Assembly: GCA_963696525.1 (NCBI GenBank)
Contig: CAVOKO010000012.1
Span: 868,001 to 932,000, forward strand
Source: CAWBRT01 sp963696525
GTDB taxonomy: Bacteria; Acidobacteriota; Terriglobia; Terriglobales; Acidobacteriaceae
Direction: 5' to 3'
DNA: 64,000 nt
Positions within the stretch are counted from its first letter, which is position 1, and each line of letters opens with the position of its first letter. Under the pieces are notes generated by a model. It did not search any database, had not been told where the DNA came from, and worked only from the letters and a program-made list of their open reading frames with translations. Position numbers and translations under genes: made by a program. Shown piece after piece: positions 18,449 to 26,901 of this stretch.

Positions 18449-19303
18449 CTATGTATTCGATTCGTAACCTGCCATAGATCCGTGGTCGCGAAAGACAAGA
18501 TCAAAGTCCCAATACGGGCGTCTTCTTGATGCGCTCTCAATGCCGGGCTCATGGCACGGGAGCAGCAGCCCGGGGTTTGCGGCCCGATTCTTCTGAAGCT
18601 CGATACTCTTCCAGCAGGCAACGATATCGGCGAAGCGCGCGGGAGGCGTTATCGTGTAGTGGATCTGGGGAATAGGGTTGAGGTTCGCCAGAATGAAAAG
18701 CGAATCGCCCGCGCAGATGTAGCTGCCGTCTTTGGTGTCGACCTCAACCGACTGGTGCCCCGGCGAATGCCCCGGCGTCGGAAACACCCTCACCCCTTCG
18801 ACAATCTCTTCTTCGCCATCTACAACATCGATCTTAAGGCCTTCAAACGGACGGCGAAGCCCCAGAGCAGGGTGTTCGTAAGATTTGTAGTAGAGAGGAA
18901 TAGGATCCAGAGCAAACTCGTATTCCTTGCGGTGCGCAATAAACTGGGCCTTGGTGAATTTTTCCATGTAGTAGACATGGTCCCAGTGCATATGAGTGAA
19001 GATCACCTTGTCGATGTCCGCGCACTAGTACCCTATCTTTGCCAACTGTTCGTGGATCGCCATGCCCTGCGGTTGGTACGAACCGCCATGATGGTATTTG
19101 TCGGCCCGCTCGGTCCAGGCCATGCCCGTATCGACCAGGATCAGTTCCTTCCCGCCCTCGATAAGAAAAGTAAATACCGGAAGGGCAACTTTCTGGTCAC
19201 TGATGTTCTCAATGTATTCAAGAGTCGAATGATGGTAATGGTATTGCTTGGGAAAGGTGGGAATATATCCTGTATTAATCGGTCTGACCGTTAAGTTTGC
19301 CAT
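18449..19303 (-). CDS. Metallo-beta-lactamase-fold hydrolase (AHL-lactonase-like) with in-frame TAG
   Basis: Two open stretches in the same frame (19303-19028 and 19024-18449) are separated only by a TAG at 19025-19027, giving about 284 codons. The first stretch has the N-terminal strands and LVDTGMAW. The second starts CADIDKVIF and carries the binuclear zinc motif THMHWDH, then PGHSPGHQS, AGDS and CHEPG. The fold resembles AiiA-type lactonases; in this sugar operon a sugar-acid lactone is a plausible substrate (inference). The stop could be a TCG-to-TAG mutation or a base error. Without readthrough the active-site half is not made from the normal start; the downstream stretch has an internal ATG at 19004-19006. 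Confidence 0.82.
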
Positions 19304-19387
19304 TGAATTAAAGCCTCCACTTACAACATTAGTTCCTGTTACAACTGTCTTAAGTTTCTTAGGTAGCCTGGAGCTGGTCTCATAAAT

Positions 19388-20371
19388 CTAGTCTGACCAT
19401 TTTCGGGTGACGATGTCAAAGAAAACGGCGGTCAAAATCACCGCTCCCGTGACCAAGGGATGGACCATGGAGGGGACCCCCATGAGGTTCAAGCCGTTAA
19501 CCACAAGGGTCAGAATCAGGGCTCCGATAATCGTTCCCGGAATTCCTCCTTCGCCTCCCATCAAAGAGCTTCCGCCCATGACTACGGCCGCAATCGCTTG
19601 CAACATAAAAGGCTCTCCCATTCCCTCCTGGGCGGCGTCGAGCCTGGCCGTCATGATAATTCCCGCTATGGCCGCCGTGAATCCACTCAAGCTATAGACC
19701 AGCAGCAGTGTCTTGGTTATCTTGATGCCGGAGTAGCGTGCCGCCTCACGATTGGCGCCCAAGGCATAGATTTCCTGGCCGGAGACGGTCTTTTTCAAAT
19801 AGAAATGGAAAGCAACCGCCACCACAGCCGCAAGCAGGACGGGAACGGGAATCATCGACAGGTAGCCCGAACCGAGCCACAAGAAGTTATCGGGAAGCCC
19901 GAAGATGATCTTCCCCTGCATCAAGATCATGGCCAAGCCATTGGCAATCCACATCATGCCGTAGGTCGCCACAAAAGGCGGAAGGCCGAAAATGCGTACC
20001 AGGACTCCGTTCAACAGGCCGAAGAGAGTGCCCAGGGCGAGGCCGCAAGCGATTGCCGGGACGATGGGCGTACCGTTGATGATCAATTGAGAGGTTAGAC
20101 AGCCTACCAAGGCCATCACCCCTCCCACGGAAAGATCGATCCCGGCGGTAAGGATTACGACCGTCATTCCAACCGCCACCACCACCAGGATCGTCGATTG
20201 CCTTAAGACACTGATGATGTTCTTCAGGGTAAAAAAGTTCTCGTTCAAAAATGATAAAACGATACACAGGGCGAGCAGACCGAGCGGTCGCAGCAGGGGG
20301 CCGATGAAACGCTTTATGCCGGGGCCTTTCGGCTTCTCGATAAAGCTCGGGGTTTCGGCGATCTCACTCAT
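19388..20371 (-). CDS. Sugar ABC transporter permease (RbsC-like)
   Basis: 327 residues with about nine hydrophobic segments and the BPD_transp_2 signature region VILTAGIDLSVGGVMALVG, followed by GLLNGVLVRIFGLPPFVATYGM. Permeases of this family form the inner-membrane channel of ribose/xylose-type importers. A second, divergent permease lies one base upstream, so the channel is probably a heterodimer. The N-terminal tail MSEIAETPSFIEKPKGPGIK is cytoplasmic. It is the last transporter gene; the metallo-hydrolase gene follows 84 bp downstream. Confidence 0.92.
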   Translation of the reverse strand: MSEIAETPSFIEKPKGPGIKRFIGPLLRPLGLLALCIVLSFLNENFFTLKNIISVLRQSTILVVVAVGMTVVILTAGIDLSVGGVMALVGCLTSQLIINGTPIVPAIACGLALGTLFGLLNGVLVRIFGLPPFVATYGMMWIANGLAMILMQGKIIFGLPDNFLWLGSGYLSMIPVPVLLAAVVAVAFHFYLKKTVSGQEIYALGANREAARYSGIKITKTLLLVYSLSGFTAAIAGIIMTARLDAAQEGMGEPFMLQAIAAVVMGGSSLMGGEGGIPGTIIGALILTLVVNGLNLMGVPSMVHPLVTGAVILTAVFFDIVTRKWSD

Positions 20372-20372
20372 T

Positions 20373-21332
20373 TCACCGGCTCTCCTCAGCCCCGGACAGG
20401 CGCCGAACCAGAATATCGAAGATGATTGCGCCGAGCACCACCGTCCCGATCAGGGCAAACTGATACATATTCGGCACGCCTGCAACGTTCAGTCCATTGC
20501 GCAGGACGGCAATCAGGATGACTCCGAGAATCGTATAGGCAACGCCGCCTTTGCCTTCTTCGAATGAGGTTCCGCCGATGATGGTGGCGGCAATGGCATC
20601 GAAGTCCCACCCCAATCCCGCGGTGATATGACCGGAAGCGGTCCGGGAAGCAACCAGAATTCCCGCAATTCCCGCCAGCAACCCGGCGACCGCATAGGTC
20701 GCAATCAATGCCGCGGTAAGGTTGGCGCCGCTCAAGCGAAGCGCTTCGGAGTTTCCGCCAAGGGCATGAATGTTGCGGCCGAACGCGGTAAATCTCATCA
20801 GCAACAAAACTACGCCAAAGGTTACCAAGGCAATCAGGATAGGCATCTTGATGCCCAGAGGCGCTCCGTTTGAGACAAACTCTAAAACATCATCCCTGAC
20901 CGCGATGGACATTCCCTCGGTAGAAACCAGCCCGGCACCGGTGACCACACTTGCCATGCCTAAGGTGGCGATGAAGGGCGGTAAACCGAGGCAAGCGACC
21001 ATCACGCCATTAACCAGGCCGCAGACTCCGGCAAGCAGTATGCCACCCAACATGGCCAGCCAGATCGGAAAGCCGTGTTGCGCCAGCAATGCAAATCCGA
21101 CTCCTGCAAAACCGAGGACAATGCCGCACGACAGGTCAATGCCCTCCGTCAAAATCACCAGGGTGGCCCCGATTGCGAGGACCAGCAACGGCGCGGCCTG
21201 AACCCCTATATTCGATAGATTGCTTGCCGAGAAAAACCCGGGGGCAAAAAAACTGTACAAAATGAACAACGCCAGAATAATCCAGATCACCGGGGGGATA
21301 CTTACGACGCGAAGGTAAACTCTATTCTTCAT
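20373..21332 (-). CDS. Sugar ABC transporter permease (RbsC-like)
   Basis: 319 residues with the same architecture as its neighbour: VILTEGIDLSCGIVLGFAG and GLVNGVMVACLGLPPFIATLGM are the family landmarks, and the C-terminus ends in a charged tail RRLSGAEESR. It starts 6 bp after the ATPase gene and stops one base before the second permease, a tightly packed operon arrangement. Two distinct permeases with one double ATPase are common in carbohydrate importers for sugars and polyols. Confidence 0.92.
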   Translation of the reverse strand: MKNRVYLRVVSIPPVIWIILALFILYSFFAPGFFSASNLSNIGVQAAPLLVLAIGATLVILTEGIDLSCGIVLGFAGVGFALLAQHGFPIWLAMLGGILLAGVCGLVNGVMVACLGLPPFIATLGMASVVTGAGLVSTEGMSIAVRDDVLEFVSNGAPLGIKMPILIALVTFGVVLLLMRFTAFGRNIHALGGNSEALRLSGANLTAALIATYAVAGLLAGIAGILVASRTASGHITAGLGWDFDAIAATIIGGTSFEEGKGGVAYTILGVILIAVLRNGLNVAGVPNMYQFALIGTVVLGAIIFDILVRRLSGAEESR

Positions 21333-21338
21333 AGTCCG

Positions 21339-22844
21339 TCATCGCGCCCCGCTAACACCCAGCATCAAGGAAGCCACTTGATCCTGGGTGGCTTCGTCAT
21401 GGTTGAACCTTCCCTTGATCTCCCCCTGGTACATCACATAAACGACGTCGCTCATCCCCAGGACCTCCGGCAAATCGGACGAGATCATCAGAATCGCAAT
21501 ATCCTTTTGCACGAGGTTATCCATCAAAGCATGGATTTCCACTTTGGCCCCGATATCGATCCCGCGCGTCGGTTCATCGAATAGCAACAGTCTTGATTCC
21601 GTATCCAGCCATTTTGCCAGGACCACCTTTTGCTGGCTGCCCCCGCTCAGGTATTTCACCTTTCGGTTCACGGAAGGAGTCGCAATCCTCAGTTCTTTCA
21701 CAAACCTCTCGGCCAGACGGGTTACCTTGGAATCATTGACTATGAAATGTGGAAAGTGAAGTCTGAGACTTGCCATCACCACGTTGCGTGCCACGGAGAA
21801 CTTCAGGGTCAGTCCGAAAAACTTACGGTCCTCGGGGATCAGGCCGACCCCTTTTCGCACCATCTGAGCGGGTGAGCGCGGCGTCACTTTGTCGCCGAAA
21901 AGAGCAATCTCCCCCTGCTCAATCTGGCGAATGCCGAAAATTGCCTGAGCGAGTTCCGTACGGCCCGACCCCACCAACCCGGCAATCCCCACAATCTCAC
22001 CTTTGCGCACAACCAGATCAATATTTCTGGGGCCACCTCTTACGGAAAGTCCTTTTATGCGAAGCGCCTCTTCTCCGGGTGGCCGGCGCCTCCGGGGGTA
22101 CATTTGCGAAATATTCCGTCCTACCATGATATGAACCAACTCATCGTTGCTGAAATCGTTCATCAATCCGGAAGCGGCATTTTTTCCATCGCGCAGAACC
22201 GTTACCCTATCGCCGATTTCCCGAATTTCTTGCAAGCGGTGAGAAATGAAAATGATCGCGACGCCTTGCGCGCGCATTTCCTTGATCCGCTTGAACAGGC
22301 ACTCGACTTCGCGTTCGGTCAAAACCGCGGTGGGTTCGTCGAGAATCAGGATGCGGGGGTTTGCCGCCATGACCTTGGATAATTCCACCATCTGCTGGAT
22401 GGCAGTGCCGAAATGTTTCAATGGCTGCCTGGTATCGATATGGACATCGAGGGAGTCCAGCAATCTCCGACTCTCCTCATGCATGCGGCGGTGGTCAATG
22501 ACGACGCCCCAGCGGCGCGGTTCCCGGTTCAGAAAAATATTCTGGGCCACATTCAACCATGGAACCAACATGAACTCCTGATGGACTCCCCCGATGCCAT
22601 GCCGCAAGGCTTCCACGGGGCGGTTAATCTTGATTGGCTTTCCGGCCAATAAGATTTCCCCTTTATCGTGCGTGTAGGCCCCCATCAGGATCTTTCCCAG
22701 GGTGCTTTTCCCGGCGCCGTTCTCGCCGATTAATGTGTGCACCTCACCGGGATAGACATCGAAGTCGACGTTCTCCAGGGCACGAACCCCGGGGAAATCC
22801 TTTGAGATTCCCCGGGCCTGAAGAATGGGCGCTTGAGCCACCAT
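21339..22844 (-). CDS. Sugar ABC transporter ATPase with two nucleotide-binding domains (RbsA-like)
   Basis: 501 residues from ATG 22844, chosen over the frame start at 22916 because GAGGAA lies just upstream and homology begins at ILQARGISKDFPG. The N-terminal domain has Walker A GENGAGKST, the signature-region block FGTAIQQMVELSKVMA and Walker B ILILDEPTAVLT. The C-terminal domain has a degenerate P-loop GLVGSGRTE but an intact signature LSGGSQQKVVLAKWL and LLLFDEPTRGID. This asymmetry is normal for RbsA/XylG-type ATPases, which power import through two permeases. It lies 56 bp after the binding-protein gene. Confidence 0.93.
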   Translation of the reverse strand: MVAQAPILQARGISKDFPGVRALENVDFDVYPGEVHTLIGENGAGKSTLGKILMGAYTHDKGEILLAGKPIKINRPVEALRHGIGGVHQEFMLVPWLNVAQNIFLNREPRRWGVVIDHRRMHEESRRLLDSLDVHIDTRQPLKHFGTAIQQMVELSKVMAANPRILILDEPTAVLTEREVECLFKRIKEMRAQGVAIIFISHRLQEIREIGDRVTVLRDGKNAASGLMNDFSNDELVHIMVGRNISQMYPRRRRPPGEEALRIKGLSVRGGPRNIDLVVRKGEIVGIAGLVGSGRTELAQAIFGIRQIEQGEIALFGDKVTPRSPAQMVRKGVGLIPEDRKFFGLTLKFSVARNVVMASLRLHFPHFIVNDSKVTRLAERFVKELRIATPSVNRKVKYLSGGSQQKVVLAKWLDTESRLLLFDEPTRGIDIGAKVEIHALMDNLVQKDIAILMISSDLPEVLGMSDVVYVMYQGEIKGRFNHDEATQDQVASLMLGVSGAR

Positions 22845-22900
22845 GTTTTCCTCTGTCGTGCAGGAGGCTAAACGCATCCGGCCTCGCGCAGCTTCATCCG

Positions 22901-23929
22901 CTATTTTTTCCACCATGCGGAATTCTTCAAATAGTCGTCGATGGTGGCCTTCGAGATTATGGGCTTATCCTGGGCTGAAGGAAAAGGCATAAAGGCTTTT
23001 GCCGGCTTGGCGCGTTCGTTTAGGTATCGCACCATAAAGGCGGCAGCGCAGTAGCCGCTCCCATAAGGATCGGTATTGTAGGTGACGGCCATCTGATCTC
23101 GCTTGATGGCCCAGCTTGCATCTTCGCTTCCATCAAAGCCGGCCACAAGGATGCCTTCGCCCTGTCGTCCCGCGGCTTTGATGGCCATGATTGCACCCAA
23201 GGCCTCCTCATCATTGGCGGCGATGACTGCCTTCACGTTGGTAAACTTTTGCAGCAGGTTCTCCATCACCTGCATACCGGCAACTCGCTGGAAGTTCGCG
23301 GGCTGTGAGGCAACTACCTTGATCTTGGGATACTTCTTCAGGACCTCATTGATGCCGCGGAGACGCTCCCTGGCGTTATCGGCCTGCGGCGGGCCCTCCA
23401 GGATAATCAGGTTGCCCTCGCCTTTCATCTTCTCCGCCACCCATTGCATAATCACCACTCCGGTTTCCGCATAGTCGACACCGGTGCGGAAAAGCACTTT
23501 ATTGCTATTGGCCGGGGTTCCGATGGTCGCAACAGGAACTCCCATGGCAACCGCCTTTTCAACGGCAGGGACAATGCCGTTCGAGTCGGCTGGATGAAGG
23601 ATCAAGGCATCGATTTTCTTCTGCAGCAGGTCTTCGACGATCCTCATCTGTTCTTCAATGCTGTCCTGCTTGGCGGGAGCAAGGGTAATTGCCTCGAACC
23701 CCATGTCTTGCGCCGCTTTTCTGACTCCCGCCAATTGCGCCACCATGTACGGGTTGGTCGAATTCTTTACGATGCAGGCGATCGTATACTTCCTTTTCGC
23801 CTTCACATCCGTTCTTACCTGCATTCCCAACCCGGTTACCGGGTAGAGACTCTTAACTTCCGCCAGGTTCGCCGAGACGAAAAAGGCCACAAGGCCAATC
23901 ACGATCAAAACAATCCAAATTCTTTTCAT
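22901..23929 (-). CDS. Periplasmic sugar-binding protein of an ABC importer (PBP1 family)
   Basis: 342 residues with an N-terminal signal or anchor (MKRIWIVLIVIGLVAFFVSA). The type 1 periplasmic binding fold then shows as YTIACIVKNSTNPYMVAQLAG, DALILHPADSNGIVPAV, GVDYAETG, NLIILEGPPQADNARERL, IAANDEEALGAIMAIKAAG and VAGFDGSEDA. It is the first gene of the catabolic operon, preceded by AAGGAGAG at a good distance. It should deliver the operon's substrate, probably a pentose, branched sugar or polyol-type compound by family; the exact ligand is unknown. No local regulator gene adjoins it. Confidence 0.92.
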   Translation of the reverse strand: MKRIWIVLIVIGLVAFFVSANLAEVKSLYPVTGLGMQVRTDVKAKRKYTIACIVKNSTNPYMVAQLAGVRKAAQDMGFEAITLAPAKQDSIEEQMRIVEDLLQKKIDALILHPADSNGIVPAVEKAVAMGVPVATIGTPANSNKVLFRTGVDYAETGVVIMQWVAEKMKGEGNLIILEGPPQADNARERLRGINEVLKKYPKIKVVASQPANFQRVAGMQVMENLLQKFTNVKAVIAANDEEALGAIMAIKAAGRQGEGILVAGFDGSEDASWAIKRDQMAVTYNTDPYGSGYCAAAFMVRYLNERAKPAKAFMPFPSAQDKPIISKATIDDYLKNSAWWKK

Positions 23930-24091
23930 CGCCGTGCTCTCCTTCTTACGTTTTTATAACCCTGGAAGCCTTCTATAGCATTTGAGAATTGGTTCTTAGC
24001 TGCTGAAGAGCAGTCTTCAGTCTTGCCGAGAGGAACCTGATCGCGCGCATAGTGCGTTTCCGTGCCCTACGAGGCTGCGGGAAAACAGGTT

Positions 24092-24193
24092 TCAGGTGAA
24101 GCAAGTCCGCAAGCTCTTGTACAAGGATCTTGGGATGCCCACATCACATAGCGCCGCGCTCGCTGTTCGGTACGTTTTCAGTAGACTGCCAAG
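24092..24193. repeat. Interspersed ~100-bp repeat, copy A
   Basis: Aligned by eye with 41881-41988: both start CAGGTGA/TAGGTGA, share the exact block ACATCACATAGCGCC, and end in a GTTTTC...CTGC hairpin tail. Similarity is clear but imperfect, roughly three quarters identical. Both copies lie in or next to gaps between genes and encode nothing recognisable. Confidence 0.65.
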
Positions 24194-24710
24194 TATAAGA
24201 AAGGCGGTATAGGAGGTAAACAACAAACTCCGCAACCACCGTCGCATATTTGAAGCCGGCCGAAATTTTTGGACAAAATCCGTCGCGATCTAACTATGAA
24301 ACAGCATCGTAGCTTAACCTTAAGGCGATCTCCAAATCGCTGCAACGTACCTAAGCGTTCGCCGAAATGAATGCACGCGCCATGAACGGGCCTCTAACTC
24401 CCGCCGTGTATCGGCATTCCATCACATGCCGAGCATCCAGTTCGCACAGCTTTGTAGGGCTGGGTTGACCTTTCGAGCCGCTAGTGACAAACCGCAGCCC
24501 CGGGCTCGTGGAGAAACAACTGGCGCGGCAGAAAAAGAAGTGAGAAATGCTGACTTCGGCGCCCCGGTCTTCCATCCGTTATCCCCTGCAAAATCACATC
24601 GCATCACACCGGTAAATTTCGCAGTTCAGCAATCAAGATTCGGAAGGAGAATCCAATCATGGTTGCTCGATTATTTACCTGATGACGAATAGATAATCAT
24701 TACGAAAAAA

Positions 24711-24723
24711 TAGGGTTAACCTA
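24711..24723. promoter_or_regulatory. Palindromic site, candidate operator
   Basis: TAGGGTTAACCTA is a near-perfect palindrome in an AT-rich zone. It shares its TAGG and CCTA half-sites with the larger element at 24892-24931, about 180 bp closer to the glycosidase lipoprotein gene. Confidence 0.4.
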
Positions 24724-24891
24724 AATATTAAAAATGCGGTTTCCCCAGTTATTCCGTGCCAGTTTTAGCTCGAAACGCATTTTGAGCTCGTTGTAGGTAG
24801 CTGCTGCAACTCGTTGAAAATCAGAGTTCAATCGCAATGCAGACCGGATTCGCCACGGCAATCTCGCTAGGGTGATGCCGCTGCCTTAAGG

Positions 24892-24931
24892 ACTAGGTTA
24901 AAACCTTAGGAAATCTAGGGTTTTACCTAGT
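24892..24931. promoter_or_regulatory. Inverted repeat upstream of glycosidase lipoprotein, candidate operator
   Basis: Left arm ACTAGGTTAAAACC (24892-24905) and right arm GGTTTTACCTAGT (24919-24931) are complementary apart from one extra T, around a 13-nt centre that itself contains TAGG and CTAG. The element lies about 85 bp upstream of the ATG at 25017, where a dimeric or tandem-bound regulator would act. It is not followed by a T-run, so a terminator is less likely. Confidence 0.5.
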
Positions 24932-25016
24932 AGGGCCTCAGGTGAATGTTCGACTGCAGTTGAAGGCGCCGATTTGTAACTTCTCCTTAACATAACCGGT
25001 TCCCGAAGGAGAAGGA

Positions 25017-26342
25017 ATGAAATCAAAAACCGGCGTTTTCATACTTGCTGTGGTTAGCCTCGTCGGGATGATCGGGTGCGGGTCAGGGTCGGGTTCGGGT
25101 TCGGCCAATCAGGCTTCCGCCGCCTCGCCTTCCAGTGCCACCGCAGCGCCCGCTCCCTCTACGCTCGCGGCCCTGACTTCGAACAATACCAGCGCCAGCA
25201 ACAGCTTCGCCGGCACCAGCAACGGCAACATACCACCGGGAAACGTCAGCAAAGTCTCGTTCCGCAACTTGCTCTATGCCGGCGACAGCACCAAGATCTA
25301 TGTCCACGTCCAACCCTGGTGGGGAGAGAGTTCGCACATCAATATCGGCTACGATTCAGCCGACCCCGCCGAGGTCAAACTCCAGATCAACGACATGATC
25401 AGCCGCGGCATCGATGGGCTGGTTCTCGACTGGTATGGTCCTGAGACTACGCATGAAAATAACGCGCTGATCGCGATCATGAATGAGGCCCAACAGCATT
25501 CCGGCTTTGAATTTGCTGCTTGTGAAGATTCGGGGGCGCTAACCGGAGCGCCTGACGTTACCGCCAAGCTCATTGCCGATGTCAATTACATCTACAGCAC
25601 CTTCGAGCAATCGCCCAATTACATGCGCAAGAATGGGCGCCCGGTCGTCATTCTGTTCGGCGAAGAAACGCTTCAGATCAACTGGGCGCAAGTCGCTGCC
25701 AGCGTACAGGGCAACCCCCTTTTCATTTGGCGTAATAACGGCGGTTTCACCCAGCCGCAGTCGGCGGGCAGCTTTAGCTGGGTCGGGCTTACCAGTAATC
25801 CAGCAGACCCCGGGCTAGCCTACCTGGATAGCTTCTACCAGACGGCTTTGGCCACGGCGACCATGCAGACTTTCGGCTCGGGATACAAGGGCTTTAATGA
25901 TTCCATTGCGCCCTGGGGATCGAATCGCTTACTCGACCAGCAGTGCGGACAGACGTGGCTAAGTACCCTGGCCGATATCGGCAACCACTACTCCTCGGGG
26001 AACCAACTCGCCAACATCCAAATCCCAACCTGGAACGATTACGAGGAAGGAACCGAGATCGAAACCGGCATCGATAACTGCGTCTCCATTTCGGCTTCCG
26101 TAACCGGGCAGACTCTCAGCTGGAGTATTTCCGGGCAAGAGAACACATTGCACCACTATGCTATCTTCGCTACCGCCGATGGAGTGAATCTGGTGCCATT
26201 GGGAACGGTAAATGCCGGTACCCATTCCGCCGACCTTGGGGCCTATACCTTGAGTGCGGGCAGCTACACGCTGTACGTTCAAGCAGTCGGCCAGCCCAGC
26301 ATCCTCAACCACATGTCGGGACCAGTAGCCTTTTCGCACTAA
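25017..26342 (+). CDS. Secreted lipoprotein with GH71/GH99-like glycosidase domain
   Basis: 441 residues. The signal peptide ends in a lipobox (LVGMIGC), followed by a Gly/Ser/Ala linker, so the protein is membrane-anchored outside the cytoplasm. The core has the pattern of GH71/GH99-type retaining glycosidases: VHVQPWWG, GIDGLVLDWYGPE, PVVILFGEE, and near the end of the barrel WNDYEEGTEIETGI. The last 85 residues form a small beta-sandwich (SVTGQTLSWSI to AVGQPSI). Those families attack alpha-mannosides or alpha-1,3-glucans; the substrate here is inferred only. GGAGAAGG precedes the ATG. It is monocistronic. Confidence 0.75.
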   Translation: MKSKTGVFILAVVSLVGMIGCGSGSGSGSANQASAASPSSATAAPAPSTLAALTSNNTSASNSFAGTSNGNIPPGNVSKVSFRNLLYAGDSTKIYVHVQPWWGESSHINIGYDSADPAEVKLQINDMISRGIDGLVLDWYGPETTHENNALIAIMNEAQQHSGFEFAACEDSGALTGAPDVTAKLIADVNYIYSTFEQSPNYMRKNGRPVVILFGEETLQINWAQVAASVQGNPLFIWRNNGGFTQPQSAGSFSWVGLTSNPADPGLAYLDSFYQTALATATMQTFGSGYKGFNDSIAPWGSNRLLDQQCGQTWLSTLADIGNHYSSGNQLANIQIPTWNDYEEGTEIETGIDNCVSISASVTGQTLSWSISGQENTLHHYAIFATADGVNLVPLGTVNAGTHSADLGAYTLSAGSYTLYVQAVGQPSILNHMSGPVAFSH

Positions 26343-26553
26343 CCATCACGGCATCGCGCGAAATCGCTAAGTAGGGAGGTTCCCGACATCCGTGAAAAGA
26401 TGATGGGCCACATCCCAAACCATCATTCCCCGAGCACGTGTGTGTCGAGATGAATCGGCGGATTCAAAAGTGCGCTGACAAACGAGATCAGCCAGTGACT
26501 CCACCTGTAACGCAACCGAGGGCGCAGGATATCTGGGTAACGGGCTATGCCGC

Positions 26554-26901
26554 CTACGCCGTCTTCTTCCTACGTTCTGCCCACCGCTTCTTCATCATCT
26601 CGGATATACGCTTCCTGGCGGCAGGACTCATTTTCCGGCGACTGCCCGATTGCTTCGGGGAAGCGGGCTTGGCTGTTTTCTTGCGTCTCTCCGCCCACCT
26701 TGCTTTCGCGGCTTCGGATATACGTCTGCGACCCGCGGCACTCATACGGCGACGACGCGGCTTCGGAGCGGATTCGGCGGCGGCCTTGAAAACGGCCTGC
26801 GTGCGGACACCAGTGTCGTTTAACGCTTCAAGGGCGGCAATAGCTTGATTGATGTGGTTGAGTTCGGCGCGGAGGTCAGAAAGAATCTTCTTAGTATCCA
26901 C
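26554..26901 (-). CDS. Small basic protein with a duplicated Arg/Lys-rich motif
   Basis: 115 residues from GTG 26901, with GAGGAGA upstream. The N-terminal 45 residues (LSDLRAELNHINQAIAALE) look like a helical or coiled segment. Two copies of a 27-residue module follow: RRRMSAAGRRRISEAAKARW then AERRKKTA, and RKMSPAARKRISEMMKKRW then AERRKKTA. The module is strongly basic with a conserved RW and probably binds nucleic acid, but that is inference. A coiled N-terminus plus a doubled basic module suggests an oligomeric nucleoid protein. No operon partner. Confidence 0.75.
   Translation of the reverse strand: MDTKKILSDLRAELNHINQAIAALEALNDTGVRTQAVFKAAAESAPKPRRRRMSAAGRRRISEAAKARWAERRKKTAKPASPKQSGSRRKMSPAARKRISEMMKKRWAERRKKTA

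Larger units (their letters stand above)
23930..25016. other. 1.1-kb intergenic region with repeats and palindromes
   Basis: This gap lies between the divergent sugar operon and the glycosidase lipoprotein gene, so both promoters should be here. It contains an interspersed repeat (24092-24193) and an AT-richer zone from about 24650 to 24740. It also has two TAGG...CCTA palindromic sites (24711-24723 and 24892-24931) nearer the lipoprotein gene. Small open frames near 24351-24692 lack any coding character and are not called. Confidence 0.5.

Noticed and set aside
19025..19027. TAG in the metallo-hydrolase as a pyrrolysine codon
   Set aside because: The family has no functional need for pyrrolysine here and no pyl genes are visible; mutation or base error is simpler.
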